A DNA stretch of 64,000 bases from HRBIN30 sp964534275 (GTDB taxonomy: Bacteria > Desulfobacterota > Binatia > HRBIN30), in the NCBI GenBank assembly GCA_964534275.1, contig CAZHQG010000012.1, positions 1-64,000 on the forward strand, given 5' to 3'. Each line of letters opens with the position of its first letter. Positions within the stretch are counted from its first letter, which is position 1. This document shows, in pieces, positions 17,437-25,667 of this stretch. The notes beneath the pieces were generated by a model. That model saw only the letters and a program-made list of their open reading frames with translations, was not told the origin of the DNA and ran no database searches. The position numbers and the translations under genes were made by a program.

Positions 17437-18477
17437 TCAGCGAATGATGTCTTTCACCGCGATTTCGATATCCCGCGCACTGTCCAGTAAATATTTCTTC
17501 AGCTTCTTTTTCACTCGCTCTTCGAGCTGACGAACCCGTTCCCGACTGATGCCGTATCGGTCGCCAATTTCCTGAAGCGTCAGTGGCTCTTCAGCCATCA
17601 GCCGCTCGTCGAAAATGACTTTTTCCTTTCCGGTAAGGGTTTTCCCAAACTCCTCGATCTTTTTCTTCAGGAGGGCTCGCGCCTCCGCATCGGAAACTTT
17701 TTCCTCCGCGTTTGCTTCGCGGCTGGGGAGAAAGTCCAGCAGTGTGCTTTCTTCCCCCTCCTCGACGGGAGCGTCAACGGAAAGCTCTCGGAAGGACAGG
17801 CGCTGATCCATTTCCACCACTTCCGACTCTTTCACGTCGAGCCGCTGAGCGAGCAATTTCGGGGTGGGCTTGAACCCCTCGCGCTCCAGACGTTCCTTTT
17901 CCTTTTGCAAGTTGAAGAACAGCTTCCGCTGCGCCTGGGTGGTGCCCAGCTTGACCAAGCGCCAGTTGTTCATGATGTACCGAATGATGTAAGCCCGAAT
18001 CCACCACACCGCGTAGGAAGGAAAGCGAATACCACGATACGGGTCGTAGTTTTTCACTGCCTCGAGCAGACCCATGTTTCCCTCTTGAATGAGGTCGAGC
18101 AAATTTTGGAACGCACGCTGGTATTCGCGGGCAATCATCACGACCAGCCGGAGATTCGAGGTCACCAGGCGGTAGGCTGCGTCGAGATCGCCATACTCTT
18201 TATACCGCACCGCAAGTTCGTGCTCTTCCTCGCGAGAAAGAATGGGATACCGCTTGATTTCCGCCAGGTACCGCTGGAGCGGGTCGAAGGGAACGACTTC
18301 TCGGCTAGTCGGCCCCTGCTCTTCCTCTTCGACGGCGACCGGCTCTGCCTCCAAAACAGGCTCCTCCGCTGAAGGAACCTCCGCGGGCAGCTCGGCTTCC
18401 ATGGGTTCGAGCACGGGGAGTGCTTCGTCTGCGGTTTCGTCTTCCGCAACAGTCGCGGGCCGTTCCACGTCGCTCAT
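17437..18477 (-). CDS. rpoH: RNA polymerase sigma factor, heat-shock type (RpoH)
   Basis: A 346-residue group-3-like sigma factor with regions 1.2-2 (LQRYLAEIKRYPILSREEE, NLRLVVMIAREYQ, DLIQEGNMGLLEAVKNYDPYRGIRF, SYAVWWIRAYI) and region 4 (EERLMAEEPLTLQEIGDRYGISRERVRQLE is approximated by the residues here). The RpoH box QRKLFFNL at 183-190 separates it from housekeeping and stationary-phase sigmas. An acidic, proline-rich N-terminal tail of about 58 residues is unusual for E. coli RpoH, although delta-proteobacterial forms can have one. It lies 57 bases downstream of a CbpM/MerR-like gene and dnaJ, which fits heat-shock feedback through DnaJ. Confidence 0.9.
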   Translation of the reverse strand: MSDVERPATVAEDETADEALPVLEPMEAELPAEVPSAEEPVLEAEPVAVEEEEQGPTSREVVPFDPLQRYLAEIKRYPILSREEEHELAVRYKEYGDLDAAYRLVTSNLRLVVMIAREYQRAFQNLLDLIQEGNMGLLEAVKNYDPYRGIRFPSYAVWWIRAYIIRYIMNNWRLVKLGTTQAQRKLFFNLQKEKERLEREGFKPTPKLLAQRLDVKESEVVEMDQRLSFRELSVDAPVEEGEESTLLDFLPSREANAEEKVSDAEARALLKKKIEEFGKTLTGKEKVIFDERLMAEEPLTLQEIGDRYGISRERVRQLEERVKKKLKKYLLDSARDIEIAVKDIIR

Positions 18478-18534
18478 TGGCTCATTGGCTCGTTGGGCAC
18501 GGTATCGAGTTCTGGCCGGGGCGGCAAGACACGT

Positions 18535-18849
18535 TTACTGCTTGCGTACCCGCACGCGCAACTCGCGCACCAAGTGTTCTAGCAGGTCGCCAAACTGCCG
18601 CTGCATGGCCACAATTTCCTCGCGCAAGTGCAGCACCACTTCCACCCCCGCTAGATTCACCTCGAGTTCTTCCATGAGAATGCGCGCCACGCGCACGCGC
18701 TCCACGTCCTCCGCCGACAGCACGACCTCACCTTCTAAGGTGTGCTTGGGGTGGATAATGTCTTCCATCTCCAACGTGCGGAGAAACTCGCGGTCCACCT
18801 CGAGCTCACGCAGCACTTCTTCTATGCGCCAGTACCGGTGCACCAACAC
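18535..18849 (-). CDS. MerR-family / CbpM-like chaperone modulator
   Basis: A 104-residue protein with an N-terminal winged-helix-like MerR segment (YWRIEEVLRELEVDREFLRTLE, then LSAEDVERVRVARILMEELEVNLAGVEVVLHL) and a C-terminal helix suited to coiled-coil dimerisation. It resembles CbpM (a DnaJ/CbpA inhibitor) and the HspR type of heat-shock repressor. The gene starts 6 bases after the dnaJ stop, which strongly supports a chaperone link. Whether it binds DnaJ or DNA cannot be decided from sequence. Confidence 0.75.
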   Translation of the reverse strand: MLVHRYWRIEEVLRELEVDREFLRTLEMEDIIHPKHTLEGEVVLSAEDVERVRVARILMEELEVNLAGVEVVLHLREEIVAMQRQFGDLLEHLVRELRVRVRKQ

Positions 18850-18855
18850 GCCTCC

Positions 18856-19980
18856 TCAAAGTTTCAAGCTTTCGCGCGGATGGGGCACGGTGTGTTCGTC
18901 CAGCACCCTTGCTGCTTGGCGAACTGCCTCGTTGTCCCGCGTGGGCACGTGAATCATCAGCCGTAAATAGAGGTCCCCAGTCCCCCCGCCATGCAGGTGG
19001 GGGACGCCGCGGCCACGAATCCGCAACAGCTTTCCGCTTTGACTTCCGGCCGGAACTTGCACGCGCAGGGCACCCCCGAGGGGGTTCGGCACAGTAATGG
19101 AGGCACCCGCCACGGCTTCTCCTACCGTGATGGGAACGTTCAGGTACAGGTCGTCCCCGCGCCGCTCCAACAAGGGATGAGGCCGAACACGAACTCGCAG
19201 GTACAAGTCGCCTGGGGGTCCGCCGTGGGTTCCCGGAGTTCCCTTGCCCGCCACACGTACGCGCGAGCCCGTGTCCACTCCCGGTGGGATCCGCACTTGG
19301 AGGCGCTCGGACTGAGCCGTTTCGCCGGTTCCTCCGCAGTTCCGGCAAGCACGCGTAGAGATCCTCCCGGTTCCGCCGCAGCGGGGGCAGGTCCGCGAAA
19401 AACGCACGGGCCCGCGGGCAGCTTGGATTCGACCGCTTCCCAAGCACTCCGTACAGGTGCTCGCGGCAGAAAGGTCTTCGCCCGTTCCCTGACAGATCGG
19501 GCACGCCGACGGGCGCTGGAGGGAAATTTCCATGGTGCGCCCTCGGATGGCATCCAGCAAGTCAATTTCCACTTCGGTCTCGAGGTCGGCTCCCGGTCGT
19601 GGCCCCGGACGCGCAGCTTCGCCAAACAAATCACTAAAAATGTCCTCGAAACTCTCGAAGCGGCCGAATCCGCCCGAGGCAAACCCGCCACCGAACTCGC
19701 GCTGCTGGCGTTGCCATTGTTCGTACGCACGGGCTCGGTCTGCATCGAAACCAGCTTGCAACCCGGCCATGCCAAATTCGTCGTACAGCTTGCGTTTTTC
19801 CGGGTCGCTTAGAATTTCGTGCGCCTCCGAGATTTCTTTGAACTTCTCTTCAGCCTCTTTGTTTCCCGGATTGACATCCGGGTGGTAGCGGCGGGCAAGC
19901 TTCCGGTACGCTTTCTTAATTTCCTCCTGGGTTGCAGTTCGTGGAACGCCCAAAATGGCGTACAAGTCTTTTTCGGGCAT
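18856..19980 (-). CDS. dnaJ: Chaperone DnaJ
   Basis: Hsp40 co-chaperone that delivers clients to DnaK and stimulates its ATPase. The 374 residues include a J domain (HPD at 33-35), a Gly/Phe-rich stretch (GGGFASGGFGRFESFEDIFSDLFG), four zinc-finger repeats (CPICQGTG, CTECLGSG, CPRCGGTG, CRNCGGTG) and two beta-barrel client domains. It is a type I DnaJ. The gene order dnaJ, CbpM-like, rpoH is compact and lies downstream of rpoZ by 82 bases. No dnaK or grpE is in the window. Confidence 0.96.
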   Translation of the reverse strand: MPEKDLYAILGVPRTATQEEIKKAYRKLARRYHPDVNPGNKEAEEKFKEISEAHEILSDPEKRKLYDEFGMAGLQAGFDADRARAYEQWQRQQREFGGGFASGGFGRFESFEDIFSDLFGEAARPGPRPGADLETEVEIDLLDAIRGRTMEISLQRPSACPICQGTGEDLSAASTCTECLGSGRIQAARGPVRFSRTCPRCGGTGRISTRACRNCGGTGETAQSERLQVRIPPGVDTGSRVRVAGKGTPGTHGGPPGDLYLRVRVRPHPLLERRGDDLYLNVPITVGEAVAGASITVPNPLGGALRVQVPAGSQSGKLLRIRGRGVPHLHGGGTGDLYLRLMIHVPTRDNEAVRQAARVLDEHTVPHPRESLKL

Positions 19981-20062
19981 CAGACAACACCATCCCGGCT
20001 TGGCGTGCCCCTCGCCAGTGCGCGCCCCCTACCCATTCGCCCCGCCGGCACACAAAGGCGAG

Positions 20063-20260
20063 TTAGCGGGTTTTGGGATAGCGCCGGTTCACACGCCCTG
20101 CCGCAATCTCGCGCAGTGCGGTGACGACCTCCTTATTATTCGATTCCACAAGCGGCCGCGCACCCTTGAGAAGCATTTTGGTTCGACGCGAAGCCAGTAA
20201 CGCCAACTCGAAGCGGTTCGGAATTTGTTGGAGACAATCTTCTACCGTAATGCGTGCCAT
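20063..20260 (-). CDS. rpoZ: RNA polymerase omega subunit
   Basis: A 65-residue omega subunit, which helps assemble RNA polymerase by wrapping beta-prime. The sequence MARITVEDCLQQIPNRFELA followed by LLASRRTKMLLKGARPL matches the family, and the C-terminal NNKEVVTALREIAAGRV helix is typical. The start at 20260 is preferred over an upstream in-frame ATG because GGAGGAG lies directly before it. In many proteobacteria rpoZ sits beside gmk or spoT; here it precedes dnaJ instead. Confidence 0.93.
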   Translation of the reverse strand: MARITVEDCLQQIPNRFELALLASRRTKMLLKGARPLVESNNKEVVTALREIAAGRVNRRYPKTR

Positions 20261-20461
20261 GTGGAATCTCCTCCTCCAAAACGCAGCGTGATTGCTTAGC
20301 GCAACACTGCTCCAACGCAAAGCCCAAACACGCGTACGGAATTTACCGGGCCAGGTCTCGGCCGACCCCTAGGCACTGTCCGGACTGACCCGACGCAAGG
20401 GCAGCCGGCACTTTGGGTCGAGGTGGCATCTGGGAGAACTTGCGTTAGCTTGTCCCGCACT

Positions 20462-21109
20462 ATGGATAACCCTCCGCGCACGCTCGAGCGGCCAAACTTG
20501 CGAAGCGGCTTACCCTTGTGGACCTCCGAAATCCAACAACTGCTCCGGGGATACCGATTCCGGGGCGTCGACGATCCACCGAACTTACCGCGGGCCGCAG
20601 TAGCTTTGGTGCTTCGCGACGGCGACCGCGGCAGTGAGTTCATCGCCATCCACCGTGCCCATCGCCACGGGGACCCTTGGTCTGGCCATGTCGCTTTGCC
20701 CGGCGGACGCCACCAGCCTGGTGATTCCGACCTGGTCGGAACCGCGATCCGTGAAACCAGGGAGGAGATTGGGGTCGATCTGGACAAGAACGCCGACTTG
20801 GTCACAGAGCTTGACGAGTTACGCGCGGTAGGCCGAGGCCAGTTGCTCGACCTAGTCATCCGTCCGGTTCTGTTCGTGCTCCGGAATCCAGTATCCCTGA
20901 GTCCAAACCCCGCGGAGGTTCAAAACGCTTTGTGGATTCCCTTAGCGGTACTCCGCCAAGATGCGCATTCCACATCCAGCCCCCGAAAACCCGTGGGCTC
21001 TGCGCATCCCGCCGTCGAGTTCCGTGGTTACACGATCTGGGGGTTGACGCATCGGATTCTCTCGCGCTTCGTGGAACTCGTAACGAGCCAACGCGAAACG
21101 CCGGCTTAA
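20462..21109 (+). CDS. Nudix hydrolase, CoA-pyrophosphatase (NudL) type
   Basis: A Nudix hydrolase of 215 residues. The segment HRHGDPWSGHVALPGGRHQPGD followed by AIRETREEIGVD corresponds to the UPF0035/NudL signature and the Nudix box, with the REUxEExGU core intact. NudL enzymes cleave CoA and related pyrophosphates, so the likely role is cofactor housekeeping. The start MDNPPRTL is preferred to a start 13 codons upstream because the longer leader is not family-like. The gene is divergent from rpoZ, with about 200 bases between them. Confidence 0.88.
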   Translation: MDNPPRTLERPNLRSGLPLWTSEIQQLLRGYRFRGVDDPPNLPRAAVALVLRDGDRGSEFIAIHRAHRHGDPWSGHVALPGGRHQPGDSDLVGTAIRETREEIGVDLDKNADLVTELDELRAVGRGQLLDLVIRPVLFVLRNPVSLSPNPAEVQNALWIPLAVLRQDAHSTSSPRKPVGSAHPAVEFRGYTIWGLTHRILSRFVELVTSQRETPA

Positions 21110-21200
21110 CCTGCGCGCAGTTTCGCGAGTCCACCTCTCACCGGCGCTCGGGAACAAGCGTCGGTTGACCGGCTGTCGCCCTCTATCTACCAACGGGGCT

Positions 21201-21395
21201 GTGCGTGTGGTGTTTCTCCCGAGCCGCAAGGAAGTAGAGCTTCCGGGCAGTCACCGGGTTGGCGACGTGCTGCGGCAGCTCCAATTGCTTCCTGGAACAG
21301 TCCTCGTCATTCGCAACGACGAGATGCTGACGACGGAGGATGTCGTCGAAGCTGACGACACCATCGAAATTCGCAGCGTCATTTCCGGTGGGTAA
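21201..21395 (+). CDS. Ubiquitin-like sulfur-carrier protein (ThiS/MoaD/TtuB type)
   Basis: A small beta-grasp protein of 64 residues from a GTG at 21201 (VRVVFLPSRKEVELPGS), ending in the carrier hallmark VISGG. The C-terminal Gly-Gly is normally adenylylated by an E1-like enzyme and turned into a thiocarboxylate that donates sulfur. A longer form from TTG at 21165 is possible. The gene lies about 1.4 kb upstream of a TtuA-type tRNA thiolase on the same strand, so it is a good candidate for the TtuB-like sulfur donor in tRNA thiolation. A ThiS or MoaD role is the alternative. No E1-like gene is in the window. Confidence 0.8.
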   Translation: MRVVFLPSRKEVELPGSHRVGDVLRQLQLLPGTVLVIRNDEMLTTEDVVEADDTIEIRSVISGG

Positions 21396-21461
21396 CGTCG
21401 CAGAACAGGCCACTTCGCGAGCGCTTGACTCCGACCTTCCCCAGCCAGTAAGCGTTCCAAG

Positions 21462-22721
21462 GTGCCTTCCTGGTGGCTCTTCCCGAATTGGCGGGTTTGC
21501 CTCGATGCCGTACTGTGCTTCGCGTTCCTATGCTTGGTGATTTCCGAAGCCTGGGGCTTTGCGCTGCTGCGGGACTCAGCCCATCTCCCCGCGCCGCAAG
21601 CGGCAGCCTCGGCACCACGGTGGAGCGCCGCACCCGTTTCTTTTGCACCCAACCGAGGGCTGCACGACGGCATCCAAGTAGGAGTGGTAGCCAACGTGCT
21701 CGCGGAGCTTGGTCTCGCTGAGGAAACGGCCGCTCACTACCAAGTCGCTGTTGGAGTACTGGAGGAACTCGCGCGCCAGGTCATTTCCGACGGGATTCGT
21801 AGCTGGGAATATGGGCCGCTGCGATTCGATGTACAGTTTGGCGATCCTGAAATCGAACCAGGCGAGGAAGGAAACGAGATCGACGTGGTCGTAGGCAATG
21901 CCGGCACGTATTTTGGCTGGACCTCTGTCTGGTGGCGGTTTTCGGAGGAACGGTTGCTAACCAATGGCCAGCAAAGCCCTGGCGACACCATAATTGGCGC
22001 AGACATCACCTTGAACCGCGACCGGATCGCTGATGCAGCTCGCGCGCTTATGGGCTTAGGACAACCGTTGCACGTGCTCGCCGCTGCCCTCCAGGTGCTG
22101 GTTGCCCACGAAGTTGGCCACGCCCTGGGCCTGGGCCACCCAAACGAGGGGCGGTTCTTCGACACGGACGCGGATCCGTACAACCGCATGGAAATCGATC
22201 CCTTGGATCCTTTCCGAGACCTCCAGATTTGGCCGAACCCACAAAACCCTCCCGCGCTATTGCTGCCGGTCATGTGGGGCGGCCTCTCGCAAACGCAGCC
22301 TTCCAGTCTTCTGACCCTGCTCCGCCGCCTTGGCGACCCCAGCCTGGCATACGATGACGTGGGTGGACGCGATGTGCTTTACCCGGTCGTTGACCGGCCC
22401 TCGCCAACGCCGACCCGAACGGCAACGGCTACACCGACGCCTTCCACGACCCCCACCGCGTCCGTAACGCCGCTGTCCTCCACATCGACGCCAACGAACA
22501 CACCGCGCCCCTCGGCGTCTCCGTGCCGCGGAGATTGTGGCGGTGATGGTGCAGTAACCGTGGACGAAATCGTGCTTTTAGTGAACATCGCCCTCGAGCT
22601 TTTAGCGCTGGAGCACTGCCCGGTTGGCGATCACAACGGCGACCAGCGCATCACGGTGGACGAAATCATCGCCGCTGTGAACGTGGCGTTGAACGGCTGT
22701 CCAGTTGCGTCTTCCACGTAG
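21462..22721 (+). CDS. Secreted matrixin-type metalloprotease with TPT linker and dockerin-like EF-hand pair
   Basis: A 419-residue exported zinc protease. A signal peptide (about 1-32) precedes a matrixin-like catalytic domain. The motif HEVGHALGLGH (216-226) holds three His ligands and the catalytic Glu, and a Met-turn PVMWGG follows near 271. A TPT linker (313-352) joins it to two Ca-loop repeats: GDCGGDGAVTVDEIVLLVNIAL, and GDHNGDQRITVDEIIAAVN bounded by cysteines (355-413). These repeats resemble dockerin type I modules. I predict it is secreted or surface-bound and degrades protein substrates. It starts with GTG, and the ribosome site is weak. Confidence 0.85.
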   Translation: MPSWWLFPNWRVCLDAVLCFAFLCLVISEAWGFALLRDSAHLPAPQAAASAPRWSAAPVSFAPNRGLHDGIQVGVVANVLAELGLAEETAAHYQVAVGVLEELARQVISDGIRSWEYGPLRFDVQFGDPEIEPGEEGNEIDVVVGNAGTYFGWTSVWWRFSEERLLTNGQQSPGDTIIGADITLNRDRIADAARALMGLGQPLHVLAAALQVLVAHEVGHALGLGHPNEGRFFDTDADPYNRMEIDPLDPFRDLQIWPNPQNPPALLLPVMWGGLSQTQPSSLLTLLRRLGDPSLAYDDVGGRDVLYPVVDRPSPTPTRTATATPTPSTTPTASVTPLSSTSTPTNTPRPSASPCRGDCGGDGAVTVDEIVLLVNIALELLALEHCPVGDHNGDQRITVDEIIAAVNVALNGCPVASST

Positions 22722-22752
22722 AACAACTCATCCCCCTGGTTCAGACGTGCAA

Positions 22753-22769
22753 CCATCCTATAAGGATGG
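22753..22769 (+). promoter_or_regulatory. Hairpin covering the ribosome site of the ttuA-like gene
   Basis: CCATCCT and AGGATGG form a perfect 7-bp stem with loop ATA, ending 3 bases before the ATG at 22773. The right arm contains the only Shine-Dalgarno-like AAGGA. The fold would hide the ribosome site and could be opened by heat or by a ribosome, but nothing shows that it does so. Confidence 0.45.
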
Positions 22770-22772
22770 GCC

Positions 22773-23756
22773 ATGAACTCGACCAAGTTGGCACCGAAAC
22801 CCAAGTGCAAGCGTTGCCGCGCTCCCGCTGTGGTACAACTCCACTCGCACCACACTGCGTTTTGCAAAGATTGCTTTCTTTTCTACTTCCGCCGTCAGGT
22901 GCAGCGCGCCATCGAAGGAGAGCGGATGTTCACGCGCGAGGAACCGGTCCTTGTGGCGGTCTCAGGTGGGAAAGACAGTTTAGCCTTGTGGGAGGTCTTG
23001 CAGCACTTGGGTTACCGAACCACGGGGCTGCATTTGGACTTAGGAATCGGTGCGTACTCGAAACTCTCGCGTTCCAAGACCGAAGCGTTTGCTCGTGACC
23101 GCGGGCTACCGTTGATCGTCGTCGACTTTGCGGCTGAAGGCCACGCAATCCCAGCAATTGTAGAGATCACTCGCCGGCCCGCTTGTGCGGCGTGCGGAAC
23201 AGCGAAGCGCCATCACTTCGACCGCGTCGCCCTCGAGCACGGCTTCCCCGTGGTGGCAACCGGGCATAATCTCGACGACGAAGCTGCGCGTCTACTGGGT
23301 AACGTGCTGCGGTGGGACATGAATTACTTACTACGGCAGACCCCCGTCCTCGCTCCGACACACGAAAAGTTCGTGCGCAAGGTCAAACCGCTGTTTCGCG
23401 TGAGCGAATATGAAACCGCCGTGTACGCGTTCCTCAGTCGGATCGATTACGTGGTCGACGAATGTCCGAACGCGGCAGGCGCATCCCAACTCCTTTACAA
23501 AGATGTGCTTCAGCGGCTCGAGGCGGAAATGCCCGGGACGAAGCAGGCGTTCGTTACCGAATTTTACCGCCGCGTGCGCCCAGCTTTGTTCCGCGAAGAA
23601 CTCGACGCACCCGTCACGTGCACGCGATGCGGGCTACCGTCGCATCGACCCGTATGCCGCTTTTGCAGCCTTCTCGAAGAGGTCGAAGGAAAGCGCCAAC
23701 GGATGCAAAAATCCGCCGCGGAACGGCTTGGGGAAACCCCAACTTCTAGCGCCTAG
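22773..23756 (+). CDS. ttuA: TtuA/TtcA-family tRNA 2-thiolation protein
   Basis: A 327-residue PP-loop ATPase that probably activates tRNA for 2-thiolation. The SGGKDS loop is at 64-69. An N-terminal zinc finger has Cys pairs (12/15, 31/34), and a C-terminal one has CTRC and CRFC (283/286, 295/298). Cys138, Cys141 and Cys231 fit the three ligands of the labile Fe-S cluster known in TtuA. The double zinc-finger layout fits the TtuA/Ncs6 branch better than TtcA, which lacks it. In Thermus TtuA makes 2-thioribothymidine at position 54 with the TtuB carrier. TrmI lies 18 bases downstream. Confidence 0.85.
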   Translation: MNSTKLAPKPKCKRCRAPAVVQLHSHHTAFCKDCFLFYFRRQVQRAIEGERMFTREEPVLVAVSGGKDSLALWEVLQHLGYRTTGLHLDLGIGAYSKLSRSKTEAFARDRGLPLIVVDFAAEGHAIPAIVEITRRPACAACGTAKRHHFDRVALEHGFPVVATGHNLDDEAARLLGNVLRWDMNYLLRQTPVLAPTHEKFVRKVKPLFRVSEYETAVYAFLSRIDYVVDECPNAAGASQLLYKDVLQRLEAEMPGTKQAFVTEFYRRVRPALFREELDAPVTCTRCGLPSHRPVCRFCSLLEEVEGKRQRMQKSAAERLGETPTSSA

Positions 23757-23774
23757 CATCGGGGACCTTGGGCG

Positions 23775-24599
23775 ATGAAACGGAACTCCGGCCGGCTGCA
23801 AGCAGGAGAGGCTGTGTTGTTCATCGATCGCAAACAGCGTGAGTACATGCGCCAGCTGGCCCCGGGAAAACGAATCCACATCCGCGACGGATTTTTTTGG
23901 GCCGACCACTTAATTGGGCTTGCCGAGGGCCATACCGTGTACAACAGCGCGGGGGAAGCTTTTGTCTTAGTTCGACCCACGATCGCCCAATTCATTCCCA
24001 ATCTACCGCGCCAAGCACAGCCGATTTATCCGAAGGACATCGGGCCCATCCTGCTCTGGGGAGATTTCTTTCCGGGCGCCCATGTGGTGGAGATCGGCGT
24101 GGGACCGGGTGCGCTCACTATGGGAATTTTACAGGCAATCGGGCCCGAAGGGCGACTCGTCTCGTACGAAGTCCGCAGCGACTTTGCGGCACGTGCCCGC
24201 CAGAACGTGGAGCTGCTTCTTGGTCCGGTGCCACACTGGCAGCTCAAGCAAGCCGATGCCTTCGCCGGGATCGAGGAGCGCAATGTCGACCGAGCAGTCA
24301 TCGATCTACCGGAGCCCTGGCTGTTGCTAGCACAAGTCGCAGCCGCCCTACGTCCTGGAGGCGTACTCGTAAGTTACTTGCCTACGGTATTGCAGGTGAA
24401 GGAGCTCGTCGACCAGATGCGCAGAGGAGCCGACTTTGGCTTGGTGCAAGTGTTCGAGCTCCTGCAACGTTTCTGGCACGTCGAGGAGCGCAGTATGCGC
24501 CCGGAACATCGCATGGTGGCGCACACGGGCTTCATCGTGACGGCGCGTCGCTTGGCGCATCTGCCTGGGCCCGGGGCCACGGCGCCTCCGCTTCGTTGA
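23775..24599 (+). CDS. trmI: tRNA (adenine-58-N1)-methyltransferase
   Basis: A 274-residue SAM methyltransferase that makes m1A58 in the tRNA T-loop. The N-terminal beta domain contains IHIRDGFFWADHLIGL and a YPKDIGPILLWGDFFPG approach to the SAM loop VVEIGVGPGALTMGIL. The acidic loop DLPEPW matches the TrmI D-x-P-xxW motif (DxPDPW in relatives). The gene follows ttuA by 18 bases in the same direction. In Thermus the m1A58 and s2T54 modifications cooperate, so this pairing is meaningful. Confidence 0.92.
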   Translation: MKRNSGRLQAGEAVLFIDRKQREYMRQLAPGKRIHIRDGFFWADHLIGLAEGHTVYNSAGEAFVLVRPTIAQFIPNLPRQAQPIYPKDIGPILLWGDFFPGAHVVEIGVGPGALTMGILQAIGPEGRLVSYEVRSDFAARARQNVELLLGPVPHWQLKQADAFAGIEERNVDRAVIDLPEPWLLLAQVAAALRPGGVLVSYLPTVLQVKELVDQMRRGADFGLVQVFELLQRFWHVEERSMRPEHRMVAHTGFIVTARRLAHLPGPGATAPPLR

Positions 24600-24631
24600 C
24601 AAGCTGGAGCCGCACCGATACCGCTACGGCT

Positions 24632-25657
24632 GTGCGCGCGCACATCTTGCAAGCCCCGGGGTGTATCGAATTGCTCGAATTGCCGGAACCGCAGCCGGGT
24701 CCGGGCGAAATCGTCGTGCGCATTCGTGCTGCTTTAACCTGTGGCACCGACCTCAAGATGTTTTTACGGGGGCATCCGAAGTTCCCTACGCCCACCCCGT
24801 TTGGCCATGAGTTCAGCGGGGTAGTGGCAGCCGTGGGAGCAGGGGTTGCTCGCTGGCACGAAGGGGACGAGGTAATGCTCGCACCAACGGGGCCGTGCCT
24901 TTCCTGTTACTACTGCATGCGCCAACAGGAGAATCTGTGCGAAACCGTGATCGAGACGATGGTTCTCGGCGCCTACGGCGACTACGTGAAAGTTCCGGCC
25001 CGTACCGTTCGGGCGAACGTGTACCGGAAGCCCAAGCATCTTTCGTTTGACAAAGCGGCTTTGCTCGAACCTCTTTCCTGCGTCACCCACGGCCTCGAGG
25101 AAGTTCCCGTACGCCCCGATGACACCGCCGTCATTCTCGGCGCGGGTGCCATCGCCCTGCTCCACGTGCTGGTGCTGCGCCAGCGCGGCCTTTCAAATGT
25201 GTGGGTCGTGGGGCGCTCTCCGGAGCGCGTTCGCTTCGCGACACTGGTGGGTGCCTCGCGCGTGCTTGCAGGGGATCTGCCAAGCGCACGCCGGGCAGTG
25301 TTGGAGGCCACGGAGGGACGAGGGGCCGATTTGGTCATCGAATGCACGGGCCAAGTCGAGGTTTGGGAGCAAGCACCCGGATTCGCACGCCGTGGGGGCA
25401 CAGTAGTCTTGTTCGGGGGTTGCGCCGCTGGAACGGTGGCGCGGTTCGAAACCCACCGCTTGCATTACGACCAGTTACGCCTCCATAGTCCATTCCATTT
25501 TACGCCGCGTGCGGTCCGGCAAGCGTACGAACTCCTTTGCGACCCATCGTTTCCCGCCGAACGCCTCGTCACGGGTCGATTCCCGCTTTCTGCTCTCCCA
25601 GAAGCTCTTGAGGCTCACCACAGGGGCCAAGGCATCAAGTTCGCCATCGAACCATGA
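24632..25657 (+). CDS. Zinc-dependent medium-chain dehydrogenase (first of a tandem pair)
   Basis: An MDR-superfamily dehydrogenase of about 341 residues. The catalytic-zinc Cys is in CGTDLKMF and its His/Glu in PFGHEFSGVV. The structural zinc loop has C-x2-C-x2-C-x7-C spacing (CLSCYYC with a later C). The NAD-binding VILGAGAIALLHVLV glycine motif follows. It resembles sorbitol or threonine dehydrogenases, but substrate is not clear. The start is uncertain: GTG at 24632 gives a family-like N terminus, while TTG at 24596 overlaps the trmI stop; neither has a strong ribosome site. Confidence 0.85.
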   Translation: MRAHILQAPGCIELLELPEPQPGPGEIVVRIRAALTCGTDLKMFLRGHPKFPTPTPFGHEFSGVVAAVGAGVARWHEGDEVMLAPTGPCLSCYYCMRQQENLCETVIETMVLGAYGDYVKVPARTVRANVYRKPKHLSFDKAALLEPLSCVTHGLEEVPVRPDDTAVILGAGAIALLHVLVLRQRGLSNVWVVGRSPERVRFATLVGASRVLAGDLPSARRAVLEATEGRGADLVIECTGQVEVWEQAPGFARRGGTVVLFGGCAAGTVARFETHRLHYDQLRLHSPFHFTPRAVRQAYELLCDPSFPAERLVTGRFPLSALPEALEAHHRGQGIKFAIEP

Positions 25658-25667
25658 GTGGATGAAC

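Noticed and set aside
23897..24631. Upstream extension of the first dehydrogenase through trmI
   Set aside because: The extra residues have no similarity to dehydrogenases and lie entirely over trmI; the family-like N terminus begins at 24632.
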